Of a stretch of 64,000 nt of DNA, positions 47,522 to 57,834 are shown piece after piece. Source of the stretch: Terriglobia bacterium (lineage in GTDB: Bacteria > Acidobacteriota > Terriglobia > Terriglobales > Acidobacteriaceae); NCBI GenBank assembly GCA_020073565.1, contig JAIQEY010000021.1:30013-94012 (forward strand), written 5' to 3'. The position numbers and the translations under genes were made by a program. Every line of letters begins with the position of its first letter. Position 1 is the stretch's first letter. A model generated the notes under the pieces. That model saw nothing but the letters and a program-made list of their open reading frames with translations. It was not told the DNA's origin and ran no database searches.

Positions 47522-50458
47522 ATGAATCCCGTAGAAACACTCGAGACCGGCAAAGCCGTCAATCCCCTCAAGCAGCTCCAGACCTTTGGCCAGTCCATCT
47601 GGCTCGACTACATTCGCCGCGACCTTCTAAAAGGCGGCGAACTGAAGCGCCTCATCGACGAAGACGGCCTGCGTGGCATGACTTCGAATCCCGCGATCTT
47701 CGAAAAAGCGATCGCCGGCAGCACCCAGTATCAGGACTTCCTCGACAGTCTGTCGAACCGCGCCGATCTCGACGCCAAGGGACGCTACGAACTGCTCGCC
47801 ATCCGCGACATTCAAGACGCGGCCGACCTGCTCCGCTCCGTCTACCAGAGCACGAAGAAGCGCGATGGTTACGTGAGTCTGGAAGTGTCTCCCTATCTCG
47901 CAAACGACACCAACGGCACCATCGACGAGGCGCGTCGCTTATGGAAGGCCGTGGGCCGCGAAAACGTGATGATCAAGGTGCCCGGCACGCCCGCAGGCAT
48001 CCCCGCCTTCCGCCAGCTCATTAGCGAAGGCATCAACGTGAACGTAACCCTGCTGTTTGCCCAGGACGTGTACGAGCAGGTTGCTCAAGCCTTCATCGAT
48101 GGAGTCGAGAAATACGCGTCCACCGGCGGCGACGTCAGCAAAATCGCCAGCGTGGCCAGTTTCTTCATCAGCCGCATCGACAGCCTGGTAGACTCCCTGG
48201 TCAACGACCAACTCAAGAAAGAGACCGACGCCTCCCGCAAGGCAAAGCTGCAGGGCATTCTCGGCAAAATCGCCATCGCCAATGGCAAGCTCACCTATGA
48301 GGCCTACCAGAAGATCTTCGCTGCCCCGCGCTGGAAGGCCCTGGCAGGAAAGGGAGCACAGACCCAGCGCGTACTGTGGGCCAGCACCAGCACCAAGAGT
48401 CCGAATTATCGGGACGTAATTTACGTCGAGGAATTGATCGGGCCCGACACGGTCAACACGGTTCCACCCGCAACCCTCGACGCTTTCCGCGATCATGGCA
48501 AGCCGCGCAAGAGCCTGACCGAAGACTTGGACGGGGCCCGCAAAACGATGGCGGACCTGGCGGCCGTTGGCATCGTCATGAAACAGGTGACTGACAAGCT
48601 GACTGCCGACGGAGTAAAGCTCTTCGCCGACGCGTTTGACACCCTGCTGGCTGCCGTCGAGAAGAATTCCAGGCGCGCCACACCACAAGTCAACCAGCAA
48701 AGCGCAAGCCTCCCGGCCGACCTCGACGCGGCCGTAAAAAAAAACCTTAACGACTGGCGCACAGCCGAAAGAGTAAAACGCCTCTGGCAAAAAGACGCTT
48801 CGCTCTGGACCGGTGACGACGAAGCCAAGTGGTTAGGCTGGCTCGACATCACCGACGAGCAAATCGCCAACGCCGCGAAGCTCCAGCAGATTGCTGCGGA
48901 CGTCAAAAATGGCGGCTTCCGTGACATTCTGCTGCTGGGCATGGGCGGATCCAGTCTCTGCCCGGAAGTCCTCGCCTTCACCTTCGGCCAGACACCAGGG
49001 TTCCCGCAACTCCATGTGCTCGATTCCACCGACCCGGCCCAGATCAAGAGTTTTGAAGCCCGGATCGACCTCGCTAGAACACTCTTCATCGTGTCCAGCA
49101 AGTCGGGCAGCACGCTCGAACCCAACATCTACAAGCAGTATTTCTTCGAGCGCGTGACCGAGACCGTCGGCGTCGCCAAGGCCGGCAGCCGTTTCATCGC
49201 CATCACCGATCCCGGCTCCAAGATGCAGCAGGTCGCCGAAGTCGATCACTTCCGGCACATCTTTTTCGGTCGACCATCCATTGGCGGGCGCTACTCTGCC
49301 CTCTCGAATTTCGGCATGGTGCCGGCCGCGGCGATGGGCCTCGACACCGGAAAGTTCCTGGCTCGCACGAAAGAGATGGTGAATGCCTGCCAGGCGTCCG
49401 CTGAACAAAACCCCGGCGTCATGCTCGGCCTGATCTTAGGAACAGCAGCCACAATGGGCCGTGACAAGATCACGCTCATCACCTCGCCTGGCATTTCGGA
49501 TCTCGGCGCATGGCTGGAGCAACTCATCGCCGAATCAACTGGCAAGAATGGAAAAGGCATTATTCCCATAGACCGCGAAGCGCTCGGCATGAAAAACGTC
49601 TATGGAAGTGACGTAATTTTCAAATCGAGCACATTCGGCACTGTCTCGGACAACGTCTACGGTAATGACCGGGTTTTTGTCTACCTACGTCTGGAAACTG
49701 CGCCTGACACAGAGCAGGATGTGCAGGCCATGGCGCTCGAAAAAGCCGGGCAACCGGTGGTTCGCATTGCCATGACGGACACCTACAGCTTAGGCCAGGA
49801 ATTCTTCCGTTGGGAGATTGCGACCGCGGTCGCAGGGTCCGTCATCGGCATCAATGCCTTCAATCAGCCCGACGTGGAAGCAAGCAAAATCGAGACGCGC
49901 AAGCTCACCTCCGAGTACGAGAAGAACGGCTCTCTTCCACCCGAAAAACCAGTGCTCGAAGAGGCCGGCATCAAACTCTTCACCGACGAGAAGAATGCCG
50001 CGGCGCTGGCAAAGGCCGTCGGTGCCGACCACACCCTCAAGAGCTATCTGCGCGCCCACCTTGCCCGTTTGGGTACGGGCGATTACTTTGCTGTCCTCGC
50101 CTATGTGCAGATGAATTCCGAGCACGAATCTCTGTTGCAGAATCTGCGCCATGCCGTCCGTGACCGCAAGCGTGTGGCGACCTGCCTCGGATTTGGCCCG
50201 CGCTTCCTGCACTCCACTGGGCAGGCATACAAAGGTGGACCCAACAGCGGCGTGTTCCTGCAGATTACCTGTGACGAAGCACAGGATCTTCCGGTCCCCG
50301 GACAAACCTACACCTTTGGCGTGGTAAAAGCCGCGCAAGCACGCGGCGACTTCGCCGTTCTCGCCGAACGCAACCGTCGTGCCCTGCGCGTGCATCTGGG
50401 CAGAGACGTGAAAGCGGGACTCAAGAAGCTGGCGGATCTAGTGCAACAAGCTCTGTAA
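47522..50458 (+). CDS. tal-pgi: Bifunctional transaldolase/glucose-6-phosphate isomerase
   Basis: 978 residues. Transaldolase domain at about 1-375 ([12 protein letters not shown]; Schiff-base lysine in [12 protein letters not shown]; TTSTKNPxY-like [12 protein letters not shown]). The PGI domain follows at about 400-978 ([32 protein letters not shown]). The fusion is a known arrangement in Acidobacteriota and some other bacteria. It interconverts sedoheptulose-7-P, erythrose-4-P and fructose-6-P, and fructose-6-P with glucose-6-P. An AAGGAG is well placed before the ATG. Lies between tkt and gnd in the same direction. Confidence 0.95.
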   Translation: MNPVETLETGKAVNPLKQLQTFGQSIWLDYIRRDLLKGGELKRLIDEDGLRGMTSNPAIFEKAIAGSTQYQDFLDSLSNRADLDAKGRYELLAIRDIQDAADLLRSVYQSTKKRDGYVSLEVSPYLANDTNGTIDEARRLWKAVGRENVMIKVPGTPAGIPAFRQLISEGINVNVTLLFAQDVYEQVAQAFIDGVEKYASTGGDVSKIASVASFFISRIDSLVDSLVNDQLKKETDASRKAKLQGILGKIAIANGKLTYEAYQKIFAAPRWKALAGKGAQTQRVLWASTSTKSPNYRDVIYVEELIGPDTVNTVPPATLDAFRDHGKPRKSLTEDLDGARKTMADLAAVGIVMKQVTDKLTADGVKLFADAFDTLLAAVEKNSRRATPQVNQQSASLPADLDAAVKKNLNDWRTAERVKRLWQKDASLWTGDDEAKWLGWLDITDEQIANAAKLQQIAADVKNGGFRDILLLGMGGSSLCPEVLAFTFGQTPGFPQLHVLDSTDPAQIKSFEARIDLARTLFIVSSKSGSTLEPNIYKQYFFERVTETVGVAKAGSRFIAITDPGSKMQQVAEVDHFRHIFFGRPSIGGRYSALSNFGMVPAAAMGLDTGKFLARTKEMVNACQASAEQNPGVMLGLILGTAATMGRDKITLITSPGISDLGAWLEQLIAESTGKNGKGIIPIDREALGMKNVYGSDVIFKSSTFGTVSDNVYGNDRVFVYLRLETAPDTEQDVQAMALEKAGQPVVRIAMTDTYSLGQEFFRWEIATAVAGSVIGINAFNQPDVEASKIETRKLTSEYEKNGSLPPEKPVLEEAGIKLFTDEKNAAALAKAVGADHTLKSYLRAHLARLGTGDYFAVLAYVQMNSEHESLLQNLRHAVRDRKRVATCLGFGPRFLHSTGQAYKGGPNSGVFLQITCDEAQDLPVPGQTYTFGVVKAAQARGDFAVLAERNRRALRVHLGRDVKAGLKKLADLVQQAL

Positions 50459-50469
50459 GGGACGAATAA

Positions 50470-50496
50470 GTGGAGCGACGGGCGCCCTCGCCCGTC
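50470..50496 (+). repeat. GTGGAGCGACGGGCG hairpin
   Basis: ACGGGCG/CGCCCGT stem with CCCT loop, 12 bp after the tal-pgi stop. The GTGG-GCG-GGGC-CCT-GCCC plan resembles the 26-bp hairpin family at 8532/19598/28824, but identity is not high. No T run. Confidence 0.45.
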
Positions 50497-50528
50497 TGCG
50501 AACGATAAGAGAAGCAGAAGGAGCACGA

Positions 50529-51521
50529 ATGCAGCTAGGAATGGTAGGTCTGGGACGCATGGGCGCCAACATGACGCGCCGGCTCATGCGCGGCGCCCAT
50601 CAGATGGTGGTTTCCGATCTAAGCCCCGATGCCGTCAAGCAAATTGCCGGCGAAGGTGCGATCGCATCTTCTTCGCTCGACGATCTGGTAGGCAAACTGA
50701 ACGCGCCGCGTGCGGCCTGGATCATGGTCCCAGCCGGCGATCCCACCGAAAAAACCGTGCAGGCTTTGCTCGCGCGCATGCAACCCGGAGACGCCATCAT
50801 CGACGGCGGCAATTCGAATTTCAAGGACGATGTGCGCCGCTCCAAAATCTGCGCCGCCAAGGGCGTCCATTACATCGACGTCGGCACCAGTGGCGGCGTC
50901 TGGGGCCTGGAACGCGGTTACTGCATGATGATTGGCGGCCCAAAAGAAGCCGTCCAGCGTCTCGATCCCATCTTCAAGACCCTCGCGCCCGGACGCGGCG
51001 ATATCCCACGCACTCCCGGCCGTGAGAAGATGGGCGGCACTGCCGAGGACGGCTACATCCACTGTGGCCCTTCCGGTTCGGGACATTTCGTGAAGATGGT
51101 TCACAACGGCATCGAGTACGGCATGATGCAGGCCTATGCGGAGGGCTTCGATATCTTCAAGAATGCGACCAGCAAGGAACTCCCCGAAGACATCCGCTAC
51201 GATTTGAACCTGGCTGACATCGCCGAAGTCTGGCGGCGCGGCAGCGTGGTTGCGTCCTGGCTGCTCGATCTGACCGCTATGGCGCTCGCTGAGAATCCCA
51301 CGCTCGCCGAATACAGCGGTTTCGTACAGGATTCCGGCGAAGGACGCTGGACCATCCAGGCCGCCATCGAAGAGGCTGTTCCCGCCGAGGTGCTCTCCGC
51401 GGCACTGTACACCCGCTTCCGCTCGCGTCAGGACCATACGTTTGCGGAGAAGATGCTCTCGGCCATGCGACAGAAATTCGGTGGGCACGTCGAACCCCCA
51501 TCGCAGCCTAAAACGAAATAA
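50529..51521 (+). CDS. gnd: 6-phosphogluconate dehydrogenase, decarboxylating (short form)
   Basis: 330 residues, the short GndA/YqeC-like form rather than the 470-residue enzyme. N-terminal Rossmann motif [15 protein letters not shown], substrate-binding [21 protein letters not shown] and [27 protein letters not shown] with the catalytic lysine. Oxidises 6-phosphogluconate to ribulose-5-phosphate with NAD(P)+; short forms often prefer NAD+, but that is not proved here. zwf follows 20 bp later, and pgl and glk lie in the same block. Confidence 0.94.
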   Translation: MQLGMVGLGRMGANMTRRLMRGAHQMVVSDLSPDAVKQIAGEGAIASSSLDDLVGKLNAPRAAWIMVPAGDPTEKTVQALLARMQPGDAIIDGGNSNFKDDVRRSKICAAKGVHYIDVGTSGGVWGLERGYCMMIGGPKEAVQRLDPIFKTLAPGRGDIPRTPGREKMGGTAEDGYIHCGPSGSGHFVKMVHNGIEYGMMQAYAEGFDIFKNATSKELPEDIRYDLNLADIAEVWRRGSVVASWLLDLTAMALAENPTLAEYSGFVQDSGEGRWTIQAAIEEAVPAEVLSAALYTRFRSRQDHTFAEKMLSAMRQKFGGHVEPPSQPKTK

Positions 51522-51541
51522 CTGCTTCGCAAGAGGAACTG

Positions 51542-53083
51542 ATGGCTCAAACTGAAATCCAGCCCGCACCCCCAAAACCGCGCGTCGGACGCTCCGCCGA
51601 TCCCTGCGCCATGGTCATCTTCGGAGTCTCGGGTGACCTCACCCGGCGCAAGCTGATCCCGGCCCTGTATAACCTCGCAAGCCAGCAACTGCTGTCCCGC
51701 GAATTTGCGGTCGTCGGCATCGGCCGCAGCCCCATGACCACCGAAGAGGCGCGCAAGAAATATTCCGACGACTTCAAACAGTTTGCCACCGGCGCCATCG
51801 ATCCCGATCTGTGGGAATGGTTCGTCCGCCGCCTGCACTACGTCAATGGAGATTTCAACGATCCCGCCACTTACGACCGGTTGAAAGAAACTCTGGCAAA
51901 GGTGGATCAGGATCATTCCACCCACAGTAACTTCTTTTTCTACCTGGCCACGGCTCCGAATTTCTTCGGATGTGTCGTGGAGAATCTCGCTCATCACGGC
52001 CTGATGGCCGAGGACGACGGTCATTGGCGGCGCGTGATCATCGAAAAACCATTCGGTCATGATCTGGATTCTGCCAAGGCCCTCAACCAGCAACTCTTGA
52101 AGGTCGCCACGGAGCGGCAGATCTATCGTATCGATCACTATCTCGGCAAGGAAACCGTCCAGAACATCCTGGCGCTCCGTTTCGCCAACGGTATCTTCGA
52201 GCCCATCTGGAACCGCCGTTATATCGACCACGTCCAAATCTCGGTGGCTGAGACCGTAGGCGTCGAGACCCGCGGCGGCTACTACGATACGGCTGGAGCT
52301 CTGCGCGATATGGTCCCCAACCACATCATGCAACTGATCTCCCTTTGCGCCATGGAGCCGCCGATCTCGTTCGAGGCCAACGCCGTGCGCGATGAGCAGG
52401 CCAAGATCCTGCACGCCATCCAGCCCTTTACTGCCGAAGAGGTTCTCAGCAAAACCGTCCGCGGGCAATACGGTGACGGCATCATGAAGGGCCAGCGCGT
52501 GCCTGCCTATCGCTCGGAGCAGGGTGTGCCGCCCGACTCGCGCACAGAAACCTTCGTCGCCATGAAGTTACTGATCGATAACTGGCGTTGGGCGGGAGTT
52601 CCCTTCTACTTGCGCACCGGCAAGCGCCTTCCCGGACGCAACACGCACGTCGTGATCCAGTTTCGCCGCGCGCCCTTCATCTTGTTCCGTGAAACCCAGG
52701 TCGAAGACCTCATGCCCAATCAACTGGTGCTGCACATCCAGCCCGAGGAAGGCATCTCGCTGCGCTTCGCCGCCAAGAAGCCCGGCCCAGCGATGCAACT
52801 AGGCGAAGTCGATATGGATTTCGAGTACGCCGACTACTTCGGGCAGAGCTCCAACACCGGCTACGAACGCCTGCTCCATGACTGCATGATCGGGGACGCG
52901 ACCCTGTTCCAGCGTGCCGATATGGTTGAGGCAGGTTGGAGTATCGTGAATCCGGTGCTCGACGTGTGGAAGGCGCTTCCTCCGCGCAATTTTCCTAACT
53001 ACCCCTCCGGAGCCTGGGGTCCGAAAGAAGCCGATGAGTTACTTGAGCGCGAAGGCCGCCGCTGGAGAAACTTCGAACAATGA
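51542..53083 (+). CDS. zwf: Glucose-6-phosphate dehydrogenase
   Basis: 513 residues. N-terminal dinucleotide motif [17 protein letters not shown] and the family active-site signature [15 protein letters not shown]. Catalyses the first oxidative step, making 6-phosphogluconolactone and reduced cofactor. ATG 51542 follows GAGG closely. The stop overlaps the glk start by 4 bp (ATGA), so translation is probably coupled. Confidence 0.96.
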   Translation: MAQTEIQPAPPKPRVGRSADPCAMVIFGVSGDLTRRKLIPALYNLASQQLLSREFAVVGIGRSPMTTEEARKKYSDDFKQFATGAIDPDLWEWFVRRLHYVNGDFNDPATYDRLKETLAKVDQDHSTHSNFFFYLATAPNFFGCVVENLAHHGLMAEDDGHWRRVIIEKPFGHDLDSAKALNQQLLKVATERQIYRIDHYLGKETVQNILALRFANGIFEPIWNRRYIDHVQISVAETVGVETRGGYYDTAGALRDMVPNHIMQLISLCAMEPPISFEANAVRDEQAKILHAIQPFTAEEVLSKTVRGQYGDGIMKGQRVPAYRSEQGVPPDSRTETFVAMKLLIDNWRWAGVPFYLRTGKRLPGRNTHVVIQFRRAPFILFRETQVEDLMPNQLVLHIQPEEGISLRFAAKKPGPAMQLGEVDMDFEYADYFGQSSNTGYERLLHDCMIGDATLFQRADMVEAGWSIVNPVLDVWKALPPRNFPNYPSGAWGPKEADELLEREGRRWRNFEQ

Positions 53084-54066
53084 TTCTCGCCGGCGACATT
53101 GGGGGAACCAACGCGCGCCTGAGCTGCTATCGCCAGGTCAACGGTCATTTTGTCGCCGTCCACGAGGACGTTTTTGCCAGCCGCCAATATCGCAGCCTCA
53201 ACGAAATCGTCGTCAAGTTCGTTTCCGACAGCGGTGTTCAGCCCGATGCTGCCAGCTTCGGAATCGCCGGCCCCGTGCGCCATGGCCGCGTCGAAACCTC
53301 CAACCTGCCATGGGTTGTCGAATCGTCCCGCCTGGCGGAAGAACTTCAGCTTCCCTCAGTCAATTTGATCAACGATCTCGAAGCTCAGGCGTGGGGCATC
53401 CAGTGCCTGGAAGACTCCGACACCGTCCCGTTGAACCATGTCAAGGACACTCCCGTCGGCAACCAGGCCGTAGTCGCCGCCGGAACCGGACTCGGCGAAG
53501 CTGGCCTGTTCTGGGACGGGCGCGAATACCAGGTGTTCGCCTGCGAAGGCGGCCACTGCGACTTCGCTCCCCGCAACGAACTCGAAATCGAACTCCTGCG
53601 CTACTTGCTCACGCGCTTCGGACACGTCAGCTACGAACGGATCGTCTCCGGCCCCGGCCTCGTCAATGTGTACTTGTTCCTCAAGGACACCCATCGCGGC
53701 GAAGAACCGCAGTGGCTGCATGACGAAATTACCGCTGGCGATCCCGGCGCAGCCATTTCGCGCGCCGCCTTATGCGGAAACTCGTCACTCGCGGAGCATG
53801 CACTCGATCTCTGGATCTCCATCTATGGCGCGGAAGCCGGCAATACAGCGTTGAAAATACTCGCCACCGGCGGTGTTTTTCTCGCCGGAGGGATCGCTCC
53901 CAAGATTCTTCCCAGGCTCTCTGGACCACTCTTCATGCAGGCCTTCCTCGGCAAAGGACGCATGCAGCCGTTACTCGAAGCGATCCCAGTGCGCGTGATC
54001 ACCAATGAAAAAACCGGCCTGCTAGGCGCCGCCCGTTACGCCGCCAGCCACGAAAAGATTTTGTAA
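53080..54066 (+). CDS. glk: Glucokinase
   Basis: 328 residues of the Glk (PF02685) type, not ROK: N-terminal phosphate motif [13 protein letters not shown], then [22 protein letters not shown] and [13 protein letters not shown] with the catalytic and substrate-binding residues. Phosphorylates glucose with ATP to glucose-6-phosphate for zwf. Overlaps zwf by 4 bp. Its stop TAA lies in the left arm of the inverted repeat at 54058-54179. Confidence 0.95.
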   Translation: MILAGDIGGTNARLSCYRQVNGHFVAVHEDVFASRQYRSLNEIVVKFVSDSGVQPDAASFGIAGPVRHGRVETSNLPWVVESSRLAEELQLPSVNLINDLEAQAWGIQCLEDSDTVPLNHVKDTPVGNQAVVAAGTGLGEAGLFWDGREYQVFACEGGHCDFAPRNELEIELLRYLLTRFGHVSYERIVSGPGLVNVYLFLKDTHRGEEPQWLHDEITAGDPGAAISRAALCGNSSLAEHALDLWISIYGAEAGNTALKILATGGVFLAGGIAPKILPRLSGPLFMQAFLGKGRMQPLLEAIPVRVITNEKTGLLGAARYAASHEKIL

Positions 54067-54179
54067 TTCTGTAATTGGATAACTTGGTAATTTCGGGCGA
54101 ATCTGAATTTACTCTGTATGGCTAGTCAATCCTGTGGTGTTTGAAATTACCAATTTACCCGATTACCAAATTACAAAAT
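54058..54179. repeat. TAATTTGGTAAT-type inverted repeat
   Basis: A 37-bp arm (54058-54094) is the imperfect reverse complement of 54143-54179, with a 48-bp spacer. AT-rich, in contrast to the GC-rich genes around it. Contains the glk stop and ends three bases before the pgl ATG. Confidence 0.8.
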
Positions 54180-54182
54180 CTT

Positions 54183-54923
54183 ATGTCCTCCACTCGCACG
54201 ATCCAAATCCTGCCCACTCCCGCCGACCTCTTTGACGCCGCCACCGAGGAATTCGTCCGCGCAGGCAAAGCAGCGATCGCCGCGCATGCCCGCTTCACCG
54301 TCGCCCTTTCCGGCGGCTCGACTCCCAAGAGTCTCTACTCTCTCCTCGCCGCCAAACATGCGGCGTTCGACTGGAACCACACGTTCCTGTTCTTCGGCGA
54401 CGAGCGCCACGTCCCGCCCGATCACCCCGACAGCAACTACCGCATGGTGAATGAGGCATTGCTGACCAGGATCTCGGTTCCCGCTGAAAATGTCTTCCGC
54501 GTAAAAGCGGAGAATCCCGACGCCGCCGCAGCTGCCCTCAATTACGAAAACGAATTGCGCCGCTTCTTCGCGCTCCAGTCCGGCGAATTCCCGCGCTTCG
54601 ACCTCATCCTGCTCGGCATGGGTCCCGACGGCCACACCGCGTCTCTGTTTCCCGGTTCGGAAGGATTGAGAGAGCAATCACGACTGGTGATCGCCAACTG
54701 GGTCGAAAAATTCAACACCCACCGCATCACCTTCACGTTCCCCGTGCTGAATCACGCCGCCCAGGTGATGTTCATGGCCAGCGGACCCGACAAAGCCGAC
54801 ATGGTGCATCAAATTCTGGGCGGCAAGAACGACCCGCCGTATCCATCCCAACTGGTGCAGGCTGCTGACGGTACGCTGCTGTGGATGCTGGACGAAACAG
54901 CCGCGGCAAAACTGACTCGCTGA
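54183..54923 (+). CDS. pgl: 6-phosphogluconolactonase
   Basis: 246 residues of the DevB/NagB-like type: FTVALSGGSTPKSLYSLLA near the N-terminus, FFGDERHVPPDHPDSNYRM and LLGMGPDGHTASLFPGS with the catalytic His. Hydrolyses 6-phosphogluconolactone to 6-phosphogluconate, between zwf and gnd. ATG 54183 is used; the longer frame from 54141 reads through the inverted repeat. Last gene of the sugar block. Confidence 0.95.
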   Translation: MSSTRTIQILPTPADLFDAATEEFVRAGKAAIAAHARFTVALSGGSTPKSLYSLLAAKHAAFDWNHTFLFFGDERHVPPDHPDSNYRMVNEALLTRISVPAENVFRVKAENPDAAAAALNYENELRRFFALQSGEFPRFDLILLGMGPDGHTASLFPGSEGLREQSRLVIANWVEKFNTHRITFTFPVLNHAAQVMFMASGPDKADMVHQILGGKNDPPYPSQLVQAADGTLLWMLDETAAAKLTR

Positions 54924-55190
54924 ACCGCTCGTGGAACGACCGGAACAGTGGAGGCGGAGCAGTTTCCGCGCCTACTTCTATCGAGAGGCGGGACTGGTAC
55001 GGGTAAGTCCCAGGAGTGGGCGCTGGAAATCAAGCGTCGTCCTGTCGAGAGTTTTGGCGAGGTCGAGAACCCACTCATTCGCAAAGTACGCGATGAGTGG
55101 GGCACCCGCCCGTGCCCTTCCCAGAACCGATTCTCGAAACAGAGACCAGTTCCAGCACAAAGAACGCACGGAACAGCCCAGGCACGGGCT
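54924..55190. other. Convergent gap with a hairpin repeat
   Basis: 267 bp between pgl and mce, with no gene. It contains the CCCACTCAT hairpin repeat at 55070-55108 and no clear T-run terminator. Confidence 0.45.
55070..55108 (+). repeat. CCCACTCAT hairpin repeat with GGGGCACCCG end
   Basis: CCCACTCAT (55070-55078) pairs with ATGAGTGGG (55093-55101). 55079-55108 is 28/30 identical to the reverse complement of 26258-26287. Confidence 0.7.
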
Positions 55191-55592
55191 TCAATGCTGG
55201 CTTTCCACCAACTCCAGCAGTACGCCGCCGGCGCTCTGGGGGTGTACAAACACGTACTTGTACCCGCCTGCTCCCGTCTTGATTTCTTCCGATACCAGGC
55301 GTACGCCATCTTGCTTCAGTTTTGCGACTGCGACCGCCAGGTCCGGAACTCGCAGGCAGACGTGGTGCAGGCCTTCGCCGCGCTTTGCGATGAACTTGGC
55401 AATGGTCGAATCGTCTGAGGTCGCCTCCAGCAGTTCCAGGCGGCTTTCGCCTACCGGCACCATCACCAGCCGTACTTTTTCCTGCTCGACGGTTTCTTCT
55501 GGGGACACGCTCAGTCCGAGCTTTTCGTAGATCGACTTTGCTGCCGCCAGGGATTTCACTGCTATGCCGAGATGATCAATGCTGAATTCCAT
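55191..55592 (-). CDS. mce: Methylmalonyl-CoA epimerase
   Basis: 133 residues, VOC-fold. Metal ligand histidine in SIDHLGIAVK, second in GLHHVCLRVPD and Glu in LLELVES; the pattern EKLGLSVSPEETVEQEKVRLVMVPVG is characteristic of the epimerase. Interconverts R- and S-methylmalonyl-CoA. Lies downstream of meaB on the same strand, but an 805-bp inverted-repeat cassette now separates them. Methylmalonyl-CoA mutase genes are not in the window. Confidence 0.93.
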   Translation of the reverse strand: MEFSIDHLGIAVKSLAAAKSIYEKLGLSVSPEETVEQEKVRLVMVPVGESRLELLEATSDDSTIAKFIAKRGEGLHHVCLRVPDLAVAVAKLKQDGVRLVSEEIKTGAGGYKYVFVHPQSAGGVLLELVESQH

Positions 55593-55645
55593 ACATGCCT
55601 GCCTGTTGCCGGCGGAGCCGCGTGGCCCTCCATCGAGCTAATTGA

Positions 55646-56450
55646 GGCAACTATATACTTGGCTCACATAAGTCTTGCCTGCCGTGACAGGGCTACTCCT
55701 CGTTGTTGTCAACGTCGTTGTACCTTATGCATTGTTTCAGGTTATCCAGAATGGCGGTTCCAGAACCAGTGCAGAATTGGGTCCAGTGTTGAATGCCAAA
55801 GACATCGTAATAGGTGATACGTCCATAGAAAATGATGAACCTGTTACCGCGTTCGATGTCTTGCCGCAGACTGTCATCTGGAACAATGGCCTCTGCCACG
55901 TTTGGTTCATAGCGAACCACGTTGATCGTCGTTGGAATGGACGCCCCCGGAAAGACAACGCCAACGTACAAGCGGTTGTGTGGATGACCGATGCTGAAGT
56001 CGCCCAAAGTTGGAGATCCTCGCCTTTTTTTCAATACGGTAGCAACGAAATCTCCCTGGACATCTTTGGCTGGAGTCTTTCCGCTGTTTGTTATTTGGGT
56101 CACTACTGGGATAGATGTTCCGTTCAATGGGAACACAGTAGGAATGGGAACGCTAACCCACGCTCGCTGATCCACGCGCATAGCCTTACGCATGATGCAT
56201 GCCTGCTCGAAGTAAACCAAGAGAACCAGAACAGATACAACGAGAGCGGCAAATCCAAGTCGCGAGCGTGGCGGATTGCGATTAGCGTCTTTCATGTGGT
56301 CTTCTTTTTGGGGGTCGGGATGTTCCTGGCACGGCACGTCATCGACAACTGGTACAGGGGCAGGACGGTGCTCAGTCTTTTTTTTCTTGTGCTTGTTGCC
56401 GTGTCTGCTGCTCATCTCTTGAACTATCGCGCGTCAAGTATATAGTTGCC
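55646..56450. mobile_element. Putative cassette bounded by perfect 16-bp inverted repeats
   Basis: GGCAACTATATACTTG at 55646-55661 is the exact reverse complement of 56435-56450. The interval of 805 bp contains one gene (55693-56415) and little else. By eye it is clearly lower in GC than its neighbours. The right repeat directly abuts the meaB stop codon (56451). No transposase is encoded, so if mobile it would depend on another element. No target-site duplication was obvious. Confidence 0.6.
55693..56415 (-). CDS. Hypothetical membrane protein within the inverted-repeat cassette
   Basis: 240 residues. A Lys/His-rich cytoplasmic N-terminus (MSSRHGNKHKKKKTEHR), one transmembrane helix (LGFAALVVSVLVLLVYF), then a beta-rich C-terminal domain (WVSVPIPTVFPLNGTSIPVVTQITNSGKTPAKDVQGDF, RFIIFYGRITYYDVFGIQHWTQFC). 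The exported domain looks like an Ig-like beta sandwich. I recognise no family. An internal ATG just before KDANRNPPRS gives a possible shorter start. Base composition differs from flanking meaB and mce, so horizontal arrival is likely. Confidence 0.72.
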   Translation of the reverse strand: MSSRHGNKHKKKKTEHRPAPVPVVDDVPCQEHPDPQKEDHMKDANRNPPRSRLGFAALVVSVLVLLVYFEQACIMRKAMRVDQRAWVSVPIPTVFPLNGTSIPVVTQITNSGKTPAKDVQGDFVATVLKKRRGSPTLGDFSIGHPHNRLYVGVVFPGASIPTTINVVRYEPNVAEAIVPDDSLRQDIERGNRFIIFYGRITYYDVFGIQHWTQFCTGSGTAILDNLKQCIRYNDVDNNEE

Positions 56451-57407
56451 CTATTTAAGCTCGCCTATGCCCCTCACAATCTCCTCCACCAGCGAGTAGG
56501 GATCGCGTTTATGCTCGGCGACTTCGGCTGCGTAGCGCTCCAGGGTGCCTCCGTCCATCTGGGCGCGTGCCTCGTCCAGCATAGCGTCGCGCAACATCTC
56601 GACCAGCCGTTCCTGCCAGTTCTCAACGTTCTTCCTGAAGGCCAGGTTTTCTTTCTGCAAGTACGCTTCGTAATCGGCAATTGCCGCGGCAAGTTCTGAC
56701 GTGCCCTTGCCTTCGCTGGCCACGGTCTTCACCACCGGCGGGGTCCATCCATCTTTCCGCGCATCCAGCGACTGCATGGCTCGAATCTCGCGCTCGACAC
56801 GCTCGGCCCCTTCGCGGTCGCTTTTGTTGATGACAAAAATATCCGCGATCTCCATGATGCCGGCTTTGATGGTTTGCACATCGTCGCCCATGCCGGGAAC
56901 GAGAATCACTACTGTGACATCGGCCAGACGCACGATGTCGACTTCGTCCTGCCCGACGCCGACCGTTTCAATCAGTACCCGGTTGCGCCCGGAGGCATCG
57001 AGCACGGTGGCCACGTCGGCTGTGGTGCGGGCGAGTCCACCGAGAGATCCGCGCGTGGCCATGCTCCTGATGTAAATTCCGGGATCGGAGTAGTGGTCCT
57101 GCATGCGGATGCGATCACCCAGAATCGCGCCGCCGGTATAAGGGCTGGTGGGGTCGACCGCAATGATGCCGACGGTTTGATTCTGTTTGCGATAGTGCTT
57201 GGCAAGTTGATCGACGAGCGTGCTTTTGCCCGCACCGGGAGCGCCGGTCAGCCCGACAATGCGCGCTTTGCCGGTGTGGGGGAAGAGCGCCTTCAACAGG
57301 TCTGACCAGCCGGGTGCGCGGTTCTCGACGGTCGAGATGGCTCGCGCCAAGGCACGGGTATCGCCAGCGCGAAGGCGGTCGATAAGAATTGTTCTCGTAG
57401 GAGCCAA
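56451..57407 (-). CDS. meaB: MeaB/ArgK-type methylmalonyl-CoA mutase-associated GTPase
   Basis: 318 residues from TTG 57407. Walker A GAPGAGKSTL, then VDPTSPYTGGAILGDRIRM, ETVGVGQDEVDI (Walker B/switch region) and NKSDREG (guanine specificity). MeaB protects and loads B12 on methylmalonyl-CoA mutase. The open frame runs to 57563, but this overlaps the VOC gene; no ATG is available, and TTG 57407 gives the usual family N-terminus (APTRTILIDRLRAGDTRALARAIS). The ribosome-binding site is weak, and coupling to the upstream VOC gene is likely. The stop abuts the cassette's inverted repeat. Confidence 0.9.
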   Translation of the reverse strand: MAPTRTILIDRLRAGDTRALARAISTVENRAPGWSDLLKALFPHTGKARIVGLTGAPGAGKSTLVDQLAKHYRKQNQTVGIIAVDPTSPYTGGAILGDRIRMQDHYSDPGIYIRSMATRGSLGGLARTTADVATVLDASGRNRVLIETVGVGQDEVDIVRLADVTVVILVPGMGDDVQTIKAGIMEIADIFVINKSDREGAERVEREIRAMQSLDARKDGWTPPVVKTVASEGKGTSELAAAIADYEAYLQKENLAFRKNVENWQERLVEMLRDAMLDEARAQMDGGTLERYAAEVAEHKRDPYSLVEEIVRGIGELK

Positions 57408-57451
57408 GCAGGATAGTGTAGCAACCTGCGCCGATCCGTGTTCGTCCGGCC

Positions 57452-57799
57452 TCAACGCCCGATCGCCGTCGGATGCTTGGGCTGGTAGAGCCCGATCTTC
57501 CCACCTCCTGGGAGAGTGATCGAGGACAGGGTCCCCCAGCGTTCCTCCTGCACCGGACCACACTTTACTTTCTTTCCCTTCAACGATTCCATCGTTGATT
57601 TCAGGTCGTCACACATGAAGTACAGCTCGTGGAGGTCGTTCTTCTTGGCAGGATGGAATGCAGCCTCGGTGGGTGGCAGCGCAAAGATGAGCCAGCCATG
57701 CCCGGCATCCACGGATGGGAATTGGAGAACATCGCGAAAAAAGGCGCGGTCCGCGTCTGGATCATTGCTGTATACAATGACGTGGGCCCCAGTGATCAT
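57452..57799 (-). CDS. VOC family (glyoxalase-like) protein
   Basis: 115 residues, one vicinal-oxygen-chelate module pair: GAHVIVYSNDPDADRAFFRDVLQFPSVDAGHGWLIFALP and the second half with HELYFMCDDLKSTMESLKGK and GKIGLYQP. Metal-ligand positions are partly kept (first His, Glu in HELYF). Enzymes of this fold include epimerases, dioxygenases and glyoxalases; the activity cannot be named. It sits between the acyl-CoA dehydrogenase and meaB in one operon. Confidence 0.8.
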   Translation of the reverse strand: MITGAHVIVYSNDPDADRAFFRDVLQFPSVDAGHGWLIFALPPTEAAFHPAKKNDLHELYFMCDDLKSTMESLKGKKVKCGPVQEERWGTLSSITLPGGGKIGLYQPKHPTAIGR

Positions 57800-57834
57800 C
57801 GCAACCCCCGGCGATCAACGGATCGCCCACGATG

